NCBI GenBank assembly: GCA_934045075.1
Contig: OW203726.1
Coordinates: 20,771,488-20,835,487, forward strand
Source of the DNA: Yponomeuta sedellus
Taxonomy: Eukaryota > Arthropoda > Insecta > Lepidoptera > Yponomeutidae
DNA: 64,000 bases
Reading direction: 5' to 3'
Positions 19,066 through 30,128 of the stretch are shown here, one piece after another. The translations under genes and the position numbers were made by a program. The notes beneath the pieces are model-generated. The model did no database searches. It saw only the letters and a program-made list of their open reading frames with translations, and was not told where the DNA came from. Within the stretch, counting starts at the first letter, position 1. Each line of letters starts with the position of its first letter.

Positions 19066-19480
19066 TGATATCACCATCACTTAAAGATTCTCTGAGAGAG
19101 ATAGTAAGTTTTTAAACTATGCAGCAATAAAGAGATGAAAAAGTCTTTGAGGCCCTGGGCAATTTACGTTCCAAGTACGTCCCGGCAGCGTAAGACAAAA
19201 AATTAACCTTTTAGCTGATTAATTTTTCAACCGTCTCTGGACGGTATCCAAGGGGCATAAATTATGAGAAACACAATTAGTGTTAATTTAAGATTAAGTA
19301 CTTAGCTTAGCTCCTTTCTACTTTGCAACTTGCGGGGGAAACAGTGTTCTTTCATTCGGCTACATTGTATCCAACAGCTTAGCCTTTTTCTCGTAAACTG
19401 AATGCGGCGAATAACGTGCACTATGATTTTGTAATAGGAAAATACTTTTTAGTATTTATAAAGGATTTTTTGCCCAGCGT
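19066..19480. other. No recognised gene
   Basis: No gene or repeat family recognised. Confidence 0.4.
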
Positions 19481-19595
19481 GGGTATTATGGGTATTAGCC
19501 CCCGATGATAGCACATCTTTGTGTTATGGCGCTCATTAGGGGAGGGCTATGTCCAGCAGTGGACTAATATAGCCTGAAAAAGAAGGAGAAGAAAG
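19481..19595 (+). mobile_element. RTE-tailed SINE-like 3-prime end
   Basis: GCCCAGCGTGGG, CCCGATGATAGCACATC, then GGGGAGGGCTATGTCCAGCA and an AGCCTGAAAAAGAAGGAG end. Confidence 0.7.
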
Positions 19596-19649
19596 GATTT
19601 TTTTTAAATTCAAACAATAGAATTCCTCAAAACTAACTTAATTACACAT

Positions 19650-19972
19650 CAAGTTCATCATCAACCCATTAAATCCCCACCGAGAGGCACGGGTCATTTC
19701 CCTGAGGAAACTATAGGCCATACTCTTCCACGTGGGCCAAGTCCGGATTGATGGAGGCTTGCAAGACTTGTGGCTGGTCTTACTATCAGAAGTTTTAAAG
19801 CCACTCTAAGGCCTCGGACTTGGTCTGACGACTACCATCTACCGACGGCAGCCGGCGCCGGCTTAACGTGCCTTGCGAAGTACGGAACCGCTCGGAAAAA
19901 TGCCACTAGCGTTAGTCATAGGCGATTTACCCATCCATGCACTGAACGCGCTTTTTGTTGCTTAACCTTCGT
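19650..19972 (+). mobile_element. Diverged Repeat-C copy
   Basis: Keeps the order of Repeat-C landmarks but with a variant start (ATTAAATCCCCACCGAGAGG), shared with the copies at 45.27 and 52.8 kb, suggesting an older subfamily. Confidence 0.7.
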
Positions 19973-20634
19973 GATCGTTTAAGATTGTGCAATCTCCCGC
20001 GAATCGGGAGACCGCTAGGTGTTAGCGAAAGACAATGGAATACGAAGGTGTATCCAAAAAATCCAGTGAAATTAATGAAGAAGGTCGAAAAGCCAACTCA
20101 CCAGCAGCGTCTGGAGCCCGAGCCTATCCGTCGGCGCCGACAATGTCCGATCAGCTGTTGGGTATCATCACGAAAATGAGAAACAGCACTGCGTGAGGGC
20201 TTGTAGGCGAAAGTTCACAGACTTAAACGAAACTATTAATTTGATGTGAACGTAGCAGTGGATTCTCGAAAGGCTATCAAAAGATCCGACATACGATCTT
20301 GACGACCGTCACAGCGAGAAGGCCCACGACAATAATAAACTACCTTCACTGGATATACAAAACGACAAAAGAATAATTTTGAAACTACCTTAAGTAACTT
20401 GTCGCTAATGTTGCTAAATTAAAAATTTAACCCTAATATGTTCTTATTTGGCGCGGATCGCACAAAGATCACTCAGGCAGCCGGGGCTACGAGCGATCGT
20501 CACACATCAAGTTGTCGTAAATAAAATACCTACTCTTAAGTATTTCATTTAAGACAACTTTATCTATTAACTTGAAATAGGTGATTTTAGATTTAATTTT
20601 TCTTGTTTAGCTATATTTGCCATCTTCCGCTCTC
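19973..20634. other. No recognised gene
   Basis: 19980-20350 is GC-richer and open for about 75 codons on the plus strand with a basic RRRRQ stretch, but no family is recognised. 20350-20634 is AT-rich. Confidence 0.35.
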
Positions 20635-20785
20635 TGTTTTTTGGTCAGAATCTTTCTTAAGCTGGCTGGAAGATTTTTTTTTTTTAAATAAGTCCGCCTT
20701 TGTACATCAACACTTACCTGTTATTTAAGTTATTTTTCTGTTTCTTAATTTTGTGCAATAAAGCGTAACAAACAAACAAACTTTT
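20635..20785 (+). mobile_element. LINE-K 3-prime tail
   Basis: AGCTGGCTGGAAGATTTTT, AAGTCCGCCTTTGTACATC, then TGTGCAATAAAGCGTAAC with an (AAAC)n end. Related tails at 29.6, 36.6, 46.9 and 53.3 kb. Confidence 0.6.
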
Positions 20786-20961
20786 AAACACGATTTCATT
20801 TTATGGCAACTGTTTTTATACAACTTTTTTACTATGTAAAAATGTATTGTTACATTATCCATCTTTCAGATACATTTTTACGTTGTTTTAAAAACGCCTG
20901 TAAGCGCCATCTATGAATTGCTTTGTGACCTTACGCTGAAAACGACTCATTGTCGAAGTGT

Positions 20962-21272
20962 CAGAGTGCTTAGTGCGAGTTTGACAGATCCAATCGAATA
21001 ACTTTACTACCGCGTTAATCGAGCATCGAGTAGTGAGTATGAGAAAGTTAACCGTTCGAACTGGCAAAACGCTGTCACAGTACAACTCGCACTCGCGTTT
21101 ATTCGTGTTTTGGCTGGTAAACGTATTCACTTCTCAACGTAAACCATTACAACTCGCACTCAGCAATTTTAATTTCCATGCTTGTCGCTAGGTGGCGCTT
21201 CCTCGATGCCATAGAAATATGAGTTTACGTTAACGCGATCGAGTAGTTAAAAAACTCGCACTAAGCACTCTG
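20962..21272. mobile_element. Terminal-inverted-repeat element, 311 bp
   Basis: Ends CAGAGTGCTTAGTGCGAGTT and its exact complement AACTCGCACTAAGCACTCTG. Further inverted AACTCGCACTC words lie inside. A MITE; superfamily not assigned. Confidence 0.75.
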
Positions 21273-21349
21273 TAAACTAAAGTTTTGAATTGCTAAACTT
21301 GAGTCCAGTTGGCGGAACGCACAAAGAAGGAGATGATAGAATGACTCAC

Positions 21350-21608
21350 CAGAAATCCATCCCAGCACGGTCAGGTATAGCACCCACAGCACATTATGTT
21401 TCTTGAAGACCCCCATGCTGTCAACTGTTTCACGTTACTGGAAACACTAGCTTTAATTTCATGAGCATTTTTAGTTACGCCACTCTTGGTTCCACCTTAC
21501 AACCACTGTTATTGTTAGAGGAAAACTGGGTTAGGTAAAAATGTGTGCACATCACATTTTTGCACATAAGAATCCGTTTTTGTTAGCAGATTGATGTAAC
21601 ACAGGTAC
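21350..21608 (-). CDS. Probable first coding exon with signal peptide
   Basis: On the minus strand a pyrimidine-rich TTTGTTTTTGTTTCAG ends at 21609, a good splice acceptor. The sequence then runs 192 bases to an ATG at 21416 in favourable context (GACAGCATGGGG). Its 22 codons begin MGVFKKHNVLWVLYLTVLGW: a basic n-region and a hydrophobic core, as in a secretory signal peptide. The frame then meets CTG|GTGAGT, a near-consensus donor, with the intron starting at 21349 in phase 1. Codons are GC-rich compared with the surroundings. It looks like the 5-prime UTR/signal exon of a host gene for a secreted or membrane protein. The next exon was not found, so the protein cannot be named. No repeat match was seen in this segment. 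Confidence 0.6.
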
Positions 21609-21880
21609 CTGAAACAAAAACAAATCTGTTAGGAAAAATAACGATACATACGTATGAGCAAAACTTATATGTCCTAAATATAATATACAGCGTGATTTGC
21701 AACCGTCAGAAATATTTTAATATTTTTTTTATTAAATTTATTATCTTTATATAAAACATTTTTTTTACTGTGATAAACAGTCTTATTACCGATTTAACGT
21801 TAATGGTAAAACATATTTTAATTATTAGTGATTTTCAAGCGTTGATTCGAAACCGTAAAACCGAATTGAACTTTGTACGT
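21609..21880. other. Sequence upstream of the exon, nothing else seen
   Basis: AT-rich; if the acceptor at 21609 is real this is intron. Confidence 0.4.
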
Positions 21881-22240
21881 TATCAACCCTTGTATGTATC
21901 CACTGCTGGGGCACGGGTCTCTTCCTGCATCGCAGGAAGGTTAGGCCATACTCCACCACGGGGGCCAACTCCGGGTTGGTGGAGGATTGTAAGACAGTGG
22001 CGGGCCTTACTGTCAGAAGTTATCAAGTCGCCCATAAGGCCTCTGACATGGCTTAACGACTGCCATTATAAGACAGTCGGCACCAACGGCTTAACGTGCC
22101 TTGCGAAGCACGGAAGCGCTCGGAAAAATGTAGCGGTAGTCACGGGATGCTCACCCATCCTGCACCTGACTGCGCCTGTTTTTGCTTAACCAAGTGATTG
22201 ATTCCAATCACTCGGTTTGCCTAGGCCACGAGCGCGAACT
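21881..22240 (+). mobile_element. Repeat-C copy, near full length
   Basis: TATCAACCCTTGTATG start to CCACGAGCGC end; a six-base gap in the GCCACTAGCGG block. Confidence 0.85.
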
Positions 22241-22420
22241 TTGTACATCATTCCGTAATAAAATTTTTTTTTTCTGCTATGACAAATGTTTAAAACCCTA
22301 TCGTCCGATATGCGTTAACACGTGAAAGATTCATTGAGATGGGTGGCGGTGACCATAACACGCTTGAGACATAGCATTACTCTTATCACTTTTTGTCCGG
22401 ATATTGGCAAACAAGAGTAT

Positions 22421-22480
22421 GGGAACCTTTGGGTCGTTATCGGAACCTTTGGGTCGTTATGGGAACCTTTGGGTCGGGTA
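22421..22480 (+). repeat. 21-bp tandem repeat, three units
   Basis: Three copies of GGAACCTTTGGGTCGTTATG in a row. Confidence 0.85.
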
Positions 22481-23200
22481 TGTCTCGGGGCGGTTTGATT
22501 GACTAATCTAATTTTGTTTGTGTTGTTTGTGTAATTTTTTTTTTATGTTTAGATGACCATTTTGCTTATTATTTATACTAATGTTATTTTATACGATATG
22601 ACGATACTGTTGTGGATTTATATAGTTTTTGTTATTCTTTTGTTTGCATGTGACATTTTTCAATAAATTATTGTTTATTTTGAATTTTTATTTAGACATA
22701 AGTAAGTAGTTTGAATGTATTACGAGGAGTGTATCAGACTTACGTGAAATAATTTCCGATAAAAACAATGTTTTTTTGACACCACATCTTTTGAAAAATT
22801 TGCACCATGGTTACAATGCATTTTTCGGAAACCTCGAACAAATTGAAACTCACCCTATAGAACTTAAGTTAAATAAAATAACGGCATAGACCTCTTAATT
22901 GTGCGCCATTTTGTAGTTACGTAAAAAGCAGCAAAAGTGATGATTTCACGCCGATATTTTGCCTGAAACGTGTTAATTTTCAGCATGACACAATACATTT
23001 TAAACCATTTTTTGTATTACTAAATAAGCGGTAAATGAAACCTAAAATTATTTTCAGCGCAAATAAAATACAAAGGATACATTTTAGCCGCTCCGGAATT
23101 TCTATTTTATTTACAGTAACAACACCAAAGCAATCTTTAGGATAGGTTTATACAGGCGTGAAAGATTGATTACGCCTCTCCTTTCGCCTACCACTGAGAG
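22481..23200. other. AT-rich stretch, nothing seen
   Basis: No gene or repeat family recognised. Confidence 0.4.
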
Positions 23201-23209
23201 AAAATATAC

Positions 23210-23325
23210 AGAAGAACCTGGGGACCACACGGTCAAGTTTTATCCCATCATCAGGTAACGGGGATCGAACCCGGGACCTCTCGCATGGTAGGCAGATGCG
23301 CTACCGCTGCGCCACAGAGGTCTTC
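23210..23325 (-). mobile_element. SINE-D head (tRNA-like)
   Basis: Minus strand: CTGTGGCGCAGCGGTAGCGC (box A), CCATGCGAGAGGTC, GGGTTCGATCCCC (box B). Compare 42.96-43.13, 59.84-60.05 kb and the headless 27.99 kb copy. Confidence 0.75.
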
Positions 23326-24249
23326 CTCATCGGTCATTAGAACATTAGACCTGATCATTAGACCTACGCAGGTCTCGAATCAGCAAAGTATGCAAAAAAA
23401 TCTCATACAAGTTTCATCAAATATTCTCATAAATGTTTCATAATCTCATACAAGTTGACAAAATTTCCCCCTCGCTGACCAACTGCAGTAGTGGTGTATC
23501 CCTACTTTTTCAAGAATATACTATTGTTTATATTTGCTTGTTGATTGCACTCATGGGTTCTTGTTAGGTTAGGTCAGTAACTTGTACCGACTACACTACA
23601 CTACATTACATAAGCTACACTACATAACTACACTACATAAGATGATTTAAGAAAGGTGGTCAGATTAGAAATTTTGTTCGGAAACAGCGGCTAACGTTGC
23701 AAGTTGACATTTAACAAGCAGTAATTGTAGATTTCTAATTTGATAGGTATTTATTACGAGCGGTCCGTAGAACGCCGCAATCACATTCGCAAGGTTGTGG
23801 CATAGAAGAAGAATACCTTCTTTGTCTATGGTTGTGGTTCCAAATAGGGTTCAAAGACTTTGTTTTAAATTTCTATTTCGCCATTACTCGCTAATTATGA
23901 GTTTGTTATCTAAGGTACATTGTACAGAGAGGCGTTAAAAGCTTTTCACTAAATCTCAATCTGCAGGTTTGCTCAAGGTCATTGTAATGGTAGCGTGGTT
24001 GCCGGGTCGCCCATTTCCTCTAAAATGGTTGAGGCTGGTGATGGCTGATCCCTGCGTTATGCTCGTGACCAAGTAATGTTCGGATGTCTGGCCGCAGCAT
24101 TTTCGTTTTGTCTACTTTTGTATGGAAACGAATCTTGTTTCGAAGTTATTGATGGCAATCATGGAATCTTATCATATAAGCTCTGTTGTATTTACGTTTA
24201 AAATTATTTTTGAAAAGGTGAAAGAGGGGGTTTTTTCCCGTTTCTCTCC
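23326..24249. other. No recognised gene
   Basis: Includes a short (CTACACTACATAA)n-like patch at 23597-23640. Otherwise nothing recognised. Confidence 0.4.
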
Positions 24250-24570
24250 ACTAAAAGTGTGACCCATAGACCCCGACTTCGCTTACAATCAGGCGTGACT
24301 AGGGTGAAGTGTAACCCGTCTTACTTTAAAAAAAAAGGCAGCGGCTAACGTACTATGACATTCAATAAACAGAAATTTACGTTGAAATAAATAGTTAATT
24401 TCTGCTTTGTGCCATCAATTACACTCACTAAATTTTAAGGAAATCTTCGTGCAGAACCTTCGAACATGAGGCGTTCACATAAGTGCTGCCTCTTAAAATT
24501 ATCAATCTGTGCGCGTGGTGATTGACTCCAAACTCTATCTCTCTCTCTCTCTCTTTAAGGGAACACTTGC
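24250..24570 (+). mobile_element. LINE-like fragment and decayed SINE-B tail
   Basis: 24265-24325 repeats the GACTTCGCTTACAATCAGGC segment shared with 3.7 and 33.07 kb. 24440-24570 has a weak SINE-B block ending in a (CT)n run. Confidence 0.45.
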
Positions 24571-24719
24571 ACCATACGGTGGGTAACATTATGATATAGA
24601 TACATGATATAGGTCAAGTTATCTATAATTAAATAGTTGGAGCTAACCAAATGCATCACTGTTAAACGCGTTACAAAAAGATTTTTTGTAAAGCGGTCCG
24701 AAATTTCACTGACGCTAGG

Positions 24720-24850
24720 TAGTCCCTAATGGCTCAGTTGGGAGAGCGCTGGCACGGTTGGCCGGAGGTCGCGGGTTCGAGTCCCGGCATGGGTGGAATT
24801 TTTAGCCTCTAAATAGGTTTTAAACCTATTTTTATTAAAAAACCTCACCT
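24720..24850 (+). mobile_element. SINE-E copy, tRNA-like core
   Basis: tRNA-like region ATGGCTCAGTTGGGAGAGCG through GGGTTCGAGTCCCGGCATGG, followed by the SINE-E tail TTTTAGCCTCTAAATAGG. Confidence 0.8.
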
Positions 24851-25252
24851 AGGCACCCAACCTTAGCTCTAATCTATGAATTAATTTATTGTGTCCAAAA
24901 CATAGGTTACATTTAGCGGTTTTAGTTGCTTACATCTAAATCTCCATGTTCTACCTTTTCAGGTGTATACACATATTTAGTATTTAAAATTATCATGCAT
25001 AACAATTGAGGTTGGATCTATGGCTATTCTTAATTATAGCATTGAATGATTATAGTAAAACTAAAATTTACAATCACAGTGATTAGGAAACCTATGACTT
25101 AGAGTCTAAATATTCTTTAATGTAATAAAAACAATTGTCCATAAGATAAACAAAATACGGTTCTTAAAACTATTGGGGGGATTTTCTCTTTATACATTAG
25201 GTAATTTATTATATATATCTAATCTAATATCTGCTATGATAGTGACTGTCGT
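24851..25252. other. AT-rich stretch, nothing seen
   Basis: No gene or repeat family recognised. Confidence 0.4.
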
Positions 25253-25344
25253 CTCGTCGTCAGGCTATACTAGTCCACTGCTGGACATGGCCCTCCCCTA
25301 AAGTGTGCCACGATGTGCTATCATGGGGGATAATGCCCATAATA
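25253..25344 (-). mobile_element. RTE-tailed SINE-like unit, tail half
   Basis: Minus-strand tail and centre up to ATAATGCCCATAAT, where it is split by an insertion. Confidence 0.7.
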
Positions 25345-25505
25345 CAAAAATGTTAACTTAAACACTAGCAAAGGTGCATGCTGTGGCAACCTTAATAGGC
25401 TAGGCACTTACCTTAAAACCCTTTATGTTCTATAATTAAGATGTATTAGTGTACTAGCTACTGGTTGTCCTAAGTAAATAAAATAAATAAAAATAAAATA
25501 AATAA
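25345..25505 (+). mobile_element. Nested A-tailed retroelement fragment
   Basis: 161 bp inserted in the RTE-tailed unit; ends ACTAGCTACTGGTTGTCC and a (TAAATAAAA)n tail, flanked by a probable ATAAT duplication. A 5-prime-truncated LINE end. Confidence 0.6.
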
Positions 25506-25567
25506 TCCCCACGCTGGGCATGCGGGTTGGGGATCGCAGTTCGGTGAAATTGTACTGCAGGGGGCTG
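25506..25567 (-). mobile_element. RTE-tailed SINE-like unit, resumed
   Basis: Continues from CCCCACGCTGGGCATGCGGG to CTGCAGGGGGC, then stops. Confidence 0.7.
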
Positions 25568-26359
25568 ACTGTATTTCTTTATTTTTCGTGATGCTCATAA
25601 ATAGTTATATATTAAACGAAACTAATCGCGATTAATGTATAATTATATGTCGCTGCCCGGCAAGAAAAGCGTCACGATACATAATAAAATGATAATAATA
25701 ACGTTTTGACATATATTTGTACCATTGGATAGCGAATATTTCATTAGACCGACTGTAAAATCGACATTATTATGGTGTGCTTAGTTACCGAGAGATGGCG
25801 CTAAGTTCTCTTTTTCACTGAGCCGTATTGGTCAGTTTACTGGCATAAAAGTCGCATTATCTCGAATTCAAAATTTTTGTGTTATGACACTTTCTTTGAC
25901 GAGCAGCGATGTATAATAGTGACTTATCACTACAAAACGTAGATGAAAGCGGTCCTCTGTATAAGTTTTTCTGTACTGGCGAAAACGTGGAAAATTTACT
26001 TAGGAGAAAGTGATGTATGGGTGGTCAAGTGATTTCTAAGGTCCGGAGGCATTTTGACTAAAACACTTGCAAAAAATGGAACCGGAACGATGATCAATCA
26101 TGCCTTGAAATTACTAGTCAAATAATTCGTTCTCAAATTTAAAATTAAGCCCTCTAAAAATTAAGATTTAGGCCGACGTTCACTGTTTCTTAAACTTTAT
26201 TTAAGGTTAATTTTAATTAAACGCTACGTGTATCAAAATGGTTCAGGTCAACCTTATGGTTATATTTATTAAAAATCGATCCCATTAAAACTTTTGCAAG
26301 ATAATGCTGAAGCCAGTTTATGAAAATAATTCTTCATATAAATCGGCTTTAAATCCATC
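25568..26359. other. No recognised gene
   Basis: AT-rich, nothing recognised. Confidence 0.4.
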
Positions 26360-26690
26360 TCAAGAGTGGTTTAGAATTAACTTTTCATAATCGTTGGTTT
26401 GGACATGTGGAGAGGATGAAGGGAGAAAGATTGACGAAACAAATATATATTGCGAACGTGAGTGGAAGGGCTGGTAAGGGACGTCCCAGACGGACTTAGA
26501 TCGACCAGATAGGGGATGTATTAGCAAAAGGAAAGATAAAAAGTACCCGGAACCGACGTGCGTGCATGCAACGACTTATGAACGTTGATGAAGCGAAGTT
26601 TATCTGTCAGGATCGTGGCAAGTGGCAGTCCCTGGTCTCTGCCTACCCCTCTGGGATACAGGCGTGAGGTTATGTATGTATTTTCATAAA
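26360..26690 (+). mobile_element. LINE-T ORF C-terminal fragment, best plus-strand copy
   Basis: Plus frame reads GHVERMKGERLTKQIYIANV, SGRAGKGRPRRT, a stop, then IDQIGDVLAKGKIKSTRNRR and ends SAYPSGIQA. The GHVERM... RPR pattern is the region after the reverse transcriptase domain in several lepidopteran non-LTR elements. One in-frame stop is present; the tail is GGTTATGTATGTA without expansion. Confidence 0.7.
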
Positions 26691-26818
26691 TATGTAAGAC
26701 TGGTAATATTAATTTACAGACAAAAGAGAGAGATCTGTTTATTTTGTTTCTGTCAAAATTAAGTCTTTTTTTTTATAATAAATTACTTTTCTCTCTTTGT
26801 ATCTTTTTTAATTGACCT

Positions 26819-27050
26819 TGTAACGGTGCAAACCTCTTTACACCATTTTTATTTCTTTTTTCTATCTATCATTTTCAAATATTTAAATTTTGTCACTCAT
26901 TCTTCGATTTCCCTCATTTTTCATCCACTACTACTTTACCCTTTGACCAGATCTGACTTTTTACCTGCTTATCCGTTTTTATCCAGTTTTTTCTGTTTTA
27001 TTAAAATATTATACTAAATCTATAAATAAAACCACATCTGAAGTCGTTCC
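26819..27050 (+). mobile_element. Family F copy
   Basis: Starts GTAACGGTGCAAACCTCTTT and stays similar to 52071-52345 for about 250 bp (TTTGACCAGATCTGACTTTT, TTATCCGTTTTTATCC). Confidence 0.7.
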
Positions 27051-27295
27051 AGAGTTTATTTATTAATTATAAAAGTTCTAAAACGTTCCAACCTTTAACA
27101 TTTTTAAAGACATTCTTAAAGTTCCTTGCTCTAAAAAAATAACTGAAGCCTTAATGCTGTTGTTATGTCTATCTAATATTTTTTTAGATATTTTAAAAAT
27201 AATGTTTGCTTTTGATAATTGTGGCCTCTGGGTTAGCTAGATTATTAGTATAATTATTAATTCTTTAGTATTAAAACTTTCGTAAGCACAACACA

Positions 27296-27484
27296 TTGTT
27301 GACTTTTAGTCCGGATCTACTTACGGGTGTTGTTATATCAGAAGAATACGACCAGGTTTCATTGCGATTCGCAGAGCTTAAACATGGTGAGCAGAGACGG
27401 AGCTCGCGTCGTCGGTTGCTCATCTCACGTACTCTTCCGATATAGCAACACCCGTAAGTAGATCCGGACTAAAAGTCTACAATT
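27296..27484. mobile_element. MITE with about 45-bp inverted ends
   Basis: TTGACTTTTAGTCCGGATCT and ACGGGTGTTGTTATATC at the left are mirrored by GATATAGCAACACCCGT and AGATCCGGACTAAAAGTCTA at the right. The 95-bp centre is GC-rich and non-coding. Confidence 0.8.
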
Positions 27485-27670
27485 CTTTAGTACTTGTTAA
27501 TGATTTGCGAAACTCATACATAGTTATGTTATTATGGTCAAATCTATTTGAACCGTTTACTATATTAATTTCTTTACTGCACAAATAACGTACAGACAGT
27601 GGACTTAACGGCAACTGCATTTACTATTAGTCAACCCGCAGAAGGTACAGCAGAGGCAAACATTGAGGTA

Positions 27671-27891
27671 CAGTCTGTTAGCTTTAGAATATACCTCGGC
27701 TACTATCGGATAGAATCGGATATAGTCGTGTAATAGAAATATCGGAACTAATATGACACTTAATATGGAAATAACTTTTTAAAATTGTGAAATTTTTTTC
27801 AGAACAGGAAGTAGTATTACACTCGTGTACTTTCGGTGAAAACCGAAGCTTACTCTAGAGCCCGAGGCATATTCTAAAACCTAACAGACTG
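27671..27891. mobile_element. MITE-M copy, inverted interior
   Basis: Same CAGTCTGTTAGC termini as at 15995, with the interior in the opposite orientation. Confidence 0.8.
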
Positions 27892-27984
27892 GCTGTGCTA
27901 AAAATAAATATATAATAAAAATGCGGACAATTTTAGAGAACTCAGAGAAATCGGTTTATTGAAACTTTTAAATTAATCCCGGCT

Positions 27985-28330
27985 GGGAACAAAAAAACTC
28001 CCCCAGGTCTTGGATGTTTACATGTTTGTGATGTCGTTGTTTCTGGTTCCCGCGACATAGGGTATTCTAGTGTGGGGCCAGAAGCAATGTATGTGCCTGT
28101 ATGTAAATGTTATGCTATGTTATTCAAGAAACTTTGTCCTTTGTATCTTCGTAGTAAGACGATCGATTCAGCGTACACTTGCACCTTCACTCACACTAGA
28201 CGGATGAAGGGACTCGGAGACTGGAGTACCTGCGACATCGTCTTTAGACTAAGTAGGCTTATCCAGCACCTATACCATCCTCACAACTCAGTCGGCCTAG
28301 CCCAGAGGAAAGATAAAATAATAATAATAA
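27985..28330 (+). mobile_element. SINE-D body without head, plus unknown retroelement piece
   Basis: CAGGTCTTGGATGTTTACAT, GATGTCGTTGTTTCTGG and GTGTGGGGCCAGAAGCAATG match the SINE-D bodies at 42.96 and 59.9 kb. 28115-28320 continues without a recognised family. Confidence 0.6.
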
Positions 28331-28334
28331 TTTT

Positions 28335-28515
28335 AAAAACCTATTTAGAGGCTAAAAATTCTGGAGAGTCGCCCATTAACTCAGTTGGAAAGAGCGCTGG
28401 CACGGATGGTCTATGGTGGTCATAGGTCACTGGTTCAAAACCCGGCATAGGTGGAAATTTTAGCCTCTAAATAGGTTTTGAAAATAGTCCTTAGCACGGG
28501 TTAGTGCATTAAAAA
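28335..28515 (+). mobile_element. SINE-E copy flanked by inverted tails
   Basis: A decayed tRNA-like core lies between AACCTATTTAGAGGCTAAAA (left, inverted) and TTTTAGCCTCTAAATAGG (right). Confidence 0.7.
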
Positions 28516-28529
28516 GAGTACAAAAATGA

Positions 28530-28760
28530 TAATTATAAATATTCATGGACGTATTACACAGATCTCGTTAGTCCCATGCTAATTACAACTAAATGACTTG
28601 TGTTACAGGTTATTTCGTCGAGTTGCTAACTCGACGATAGATTTAATACAATAAATACTTGGAAAAGTTCGTTTCCTAGAATGACCTGGCCGGGGATCGA
28701 ACCCGAGACCTTCGGTTTCACAGTCAGCGTACCAAACCGCTGCGCCACCGAGGCCGTCAA
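28530..28760 (-). mobile_element. SINE-A copy
   Basis: Minus-strand head at GACGGCCTCGGTGGCGCAGC, body and AT-rich end; a short insertion GTTATTTCGTCGA near 28610. Confidence 0.85.
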
Positions 28761-28904
28761 TATGTGCGGAGCCAACCCAGCCGTGGGTTCCCCCACGAAG
28801 GACCTCACGTTAATTGTAGAGAAAAACACTTCGCGTTTAATTATTCAAACTCCTTTGATAATCCAAATTGTTCGAGTAAAATGCTGTTAAGCGTCTCAAA
28901 TGTT

Positions 28905-29025
28905 TAAGTACCTCAACGCTTGAAATCCGCCAATCCGCGGTGGGCACGCGTGGTAATTAAGCCCATAATCTCACTCTCTGAGAGAAGGCCTGTGCCCTGC
29001 AGTGAATCGTTTATAGCCTACGTAA
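28905..29025 (+). mobile_element. SINE-B tail
   Basis: CCTCAACGCTTGAAATCCGC, GTGGGCACGCGTGGTAATTA, CTCTCTGAGAGAAGGCCTGT and AGCCTACGTAAAAAA. Confidence 0.75.
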
Positions 29026-29261
29026 AAAAATCTATGAGATTATTTTGAATAGGTGATGACCTTTTCGAAATGACCGCACAGCATTAGTGACATCGACAGA
29101 GCCATTAAGTTCCGTAAGGTTTTGTCAACTGGATAAACCGCCTTTTTAACCCGGATAACAATAAACCCGGTCCGATATTGAGTGAGTACAATAGCTAGCT
29201 AGGGTAGGGCAAATCCTTTGTCGAGATACGGTCTTTACATCTATGTGCGTGACAGTCATGT

Positions 29262-29400
29262 AATGTCATGTCATGTCGCGTCTTGTCGTGGTCGTGTCGT
29301 GTCGTTTCGTGTCGTGTCGTGTCGTGTCGTGTCGTGTCGTGTCGTGTCGTGTCGTGTCGTGTCGTGTCGTGTCGTTTCGTGTCGTGTCGTATTATGTCAT
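29262..29400 (+). repeat. (GTCGT)n microsatellite
   Basis: About 24 pentamer units with a few single-base variants, flanked by decayed GTCAT units on both sides. The VVSCRVVSCR-type frame is its translation. Confidence 0.95.
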
Positions 29401-29544
29401 GTCATGATGTTTCATAACATGACATGACATAACATGACATGTATTTATCTATGTCAAAACTATATATTTTTTTTAGTTTAAGCAATTTATTAAATACATT
29501 ATTAAATAACCTACCTACTTATTTATTTTCGTAGTTAATTTTAT

Positions 29545-29690
29545 ACCCGTTTTTTACTGTTTTCCCGACTCTCAAAGGTTTGCTGGAAGTAATGGCTTAA
29601 AAAATAAGCTTCTTTGTATCCACGTTATTTATTATGCGATGCCCTGTTAAGCGTTTCGTGTGAAATAAAGTACAATTAAGCTTAACAAAG
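29545..29690 (+). mobile_element. LINE-K 3-prime tail
   Basis: AAAGGTTTGCTGGAAGTAAT, CCTGTTAAGCGTTTCGTGTG and AATAAAGTACAATTAAGC; closest to 36.53-36.68 kb. Confidence 0.65.
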
Positions 29691-29954
29691 TAGAACATAG
29701 TACGTTAACGTTTGCTATCGATACACTATCACAAAAAAGACTTTGCTTTTCACGCAACGCCACCCACACAGATGAAAAAGTAATATCCTGGCAAATACCT
29801 GCTTACACAAAAGCCAGTAGCGGTATATCCGGGCATAATGCCCGAGACGAGTTAATTAAAGTCCCCAAGAGATGACCTAGCATGCGAACCTTATCAGGCA
29901 GACATTACGAAGTTACAATCTCCGTATTCTCTTGCACACTACTGTATGTGGAAG

Positions 29955-30105
29955 TGAAAGTGAAATAGTATATTTCATTACAAGTGCGGAAAGACTGTCA
30001 TTGCAATGAGTTCCGACAAATGACATGTCACGAGTGTGTAATAGCCCACATCCCGCACGCTATACGCCCCTGTAATATGCCACTTTTTGAGTAAAAGTAA
30101 GTATA
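29955..30105 (+). mobile_element. Repeat-H, internally deleted copy
   Basis: ATTTCATTACAAGTGCGGAA at the left is joined directly to ACGAGTGTGTAATAGCCCAC at the right; the longer copies at 33.1 and 54.7 kb have 700-950 bp between them. Confidence 0.7.
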
Positions 30106-30128
30106 GCTTTTATTTCAATTCAAAATCT

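Noticed and set aside
29218..29427. VVSCR repeat protein
   Set aside because: Translation of the (GTCGT)n microsatellite.
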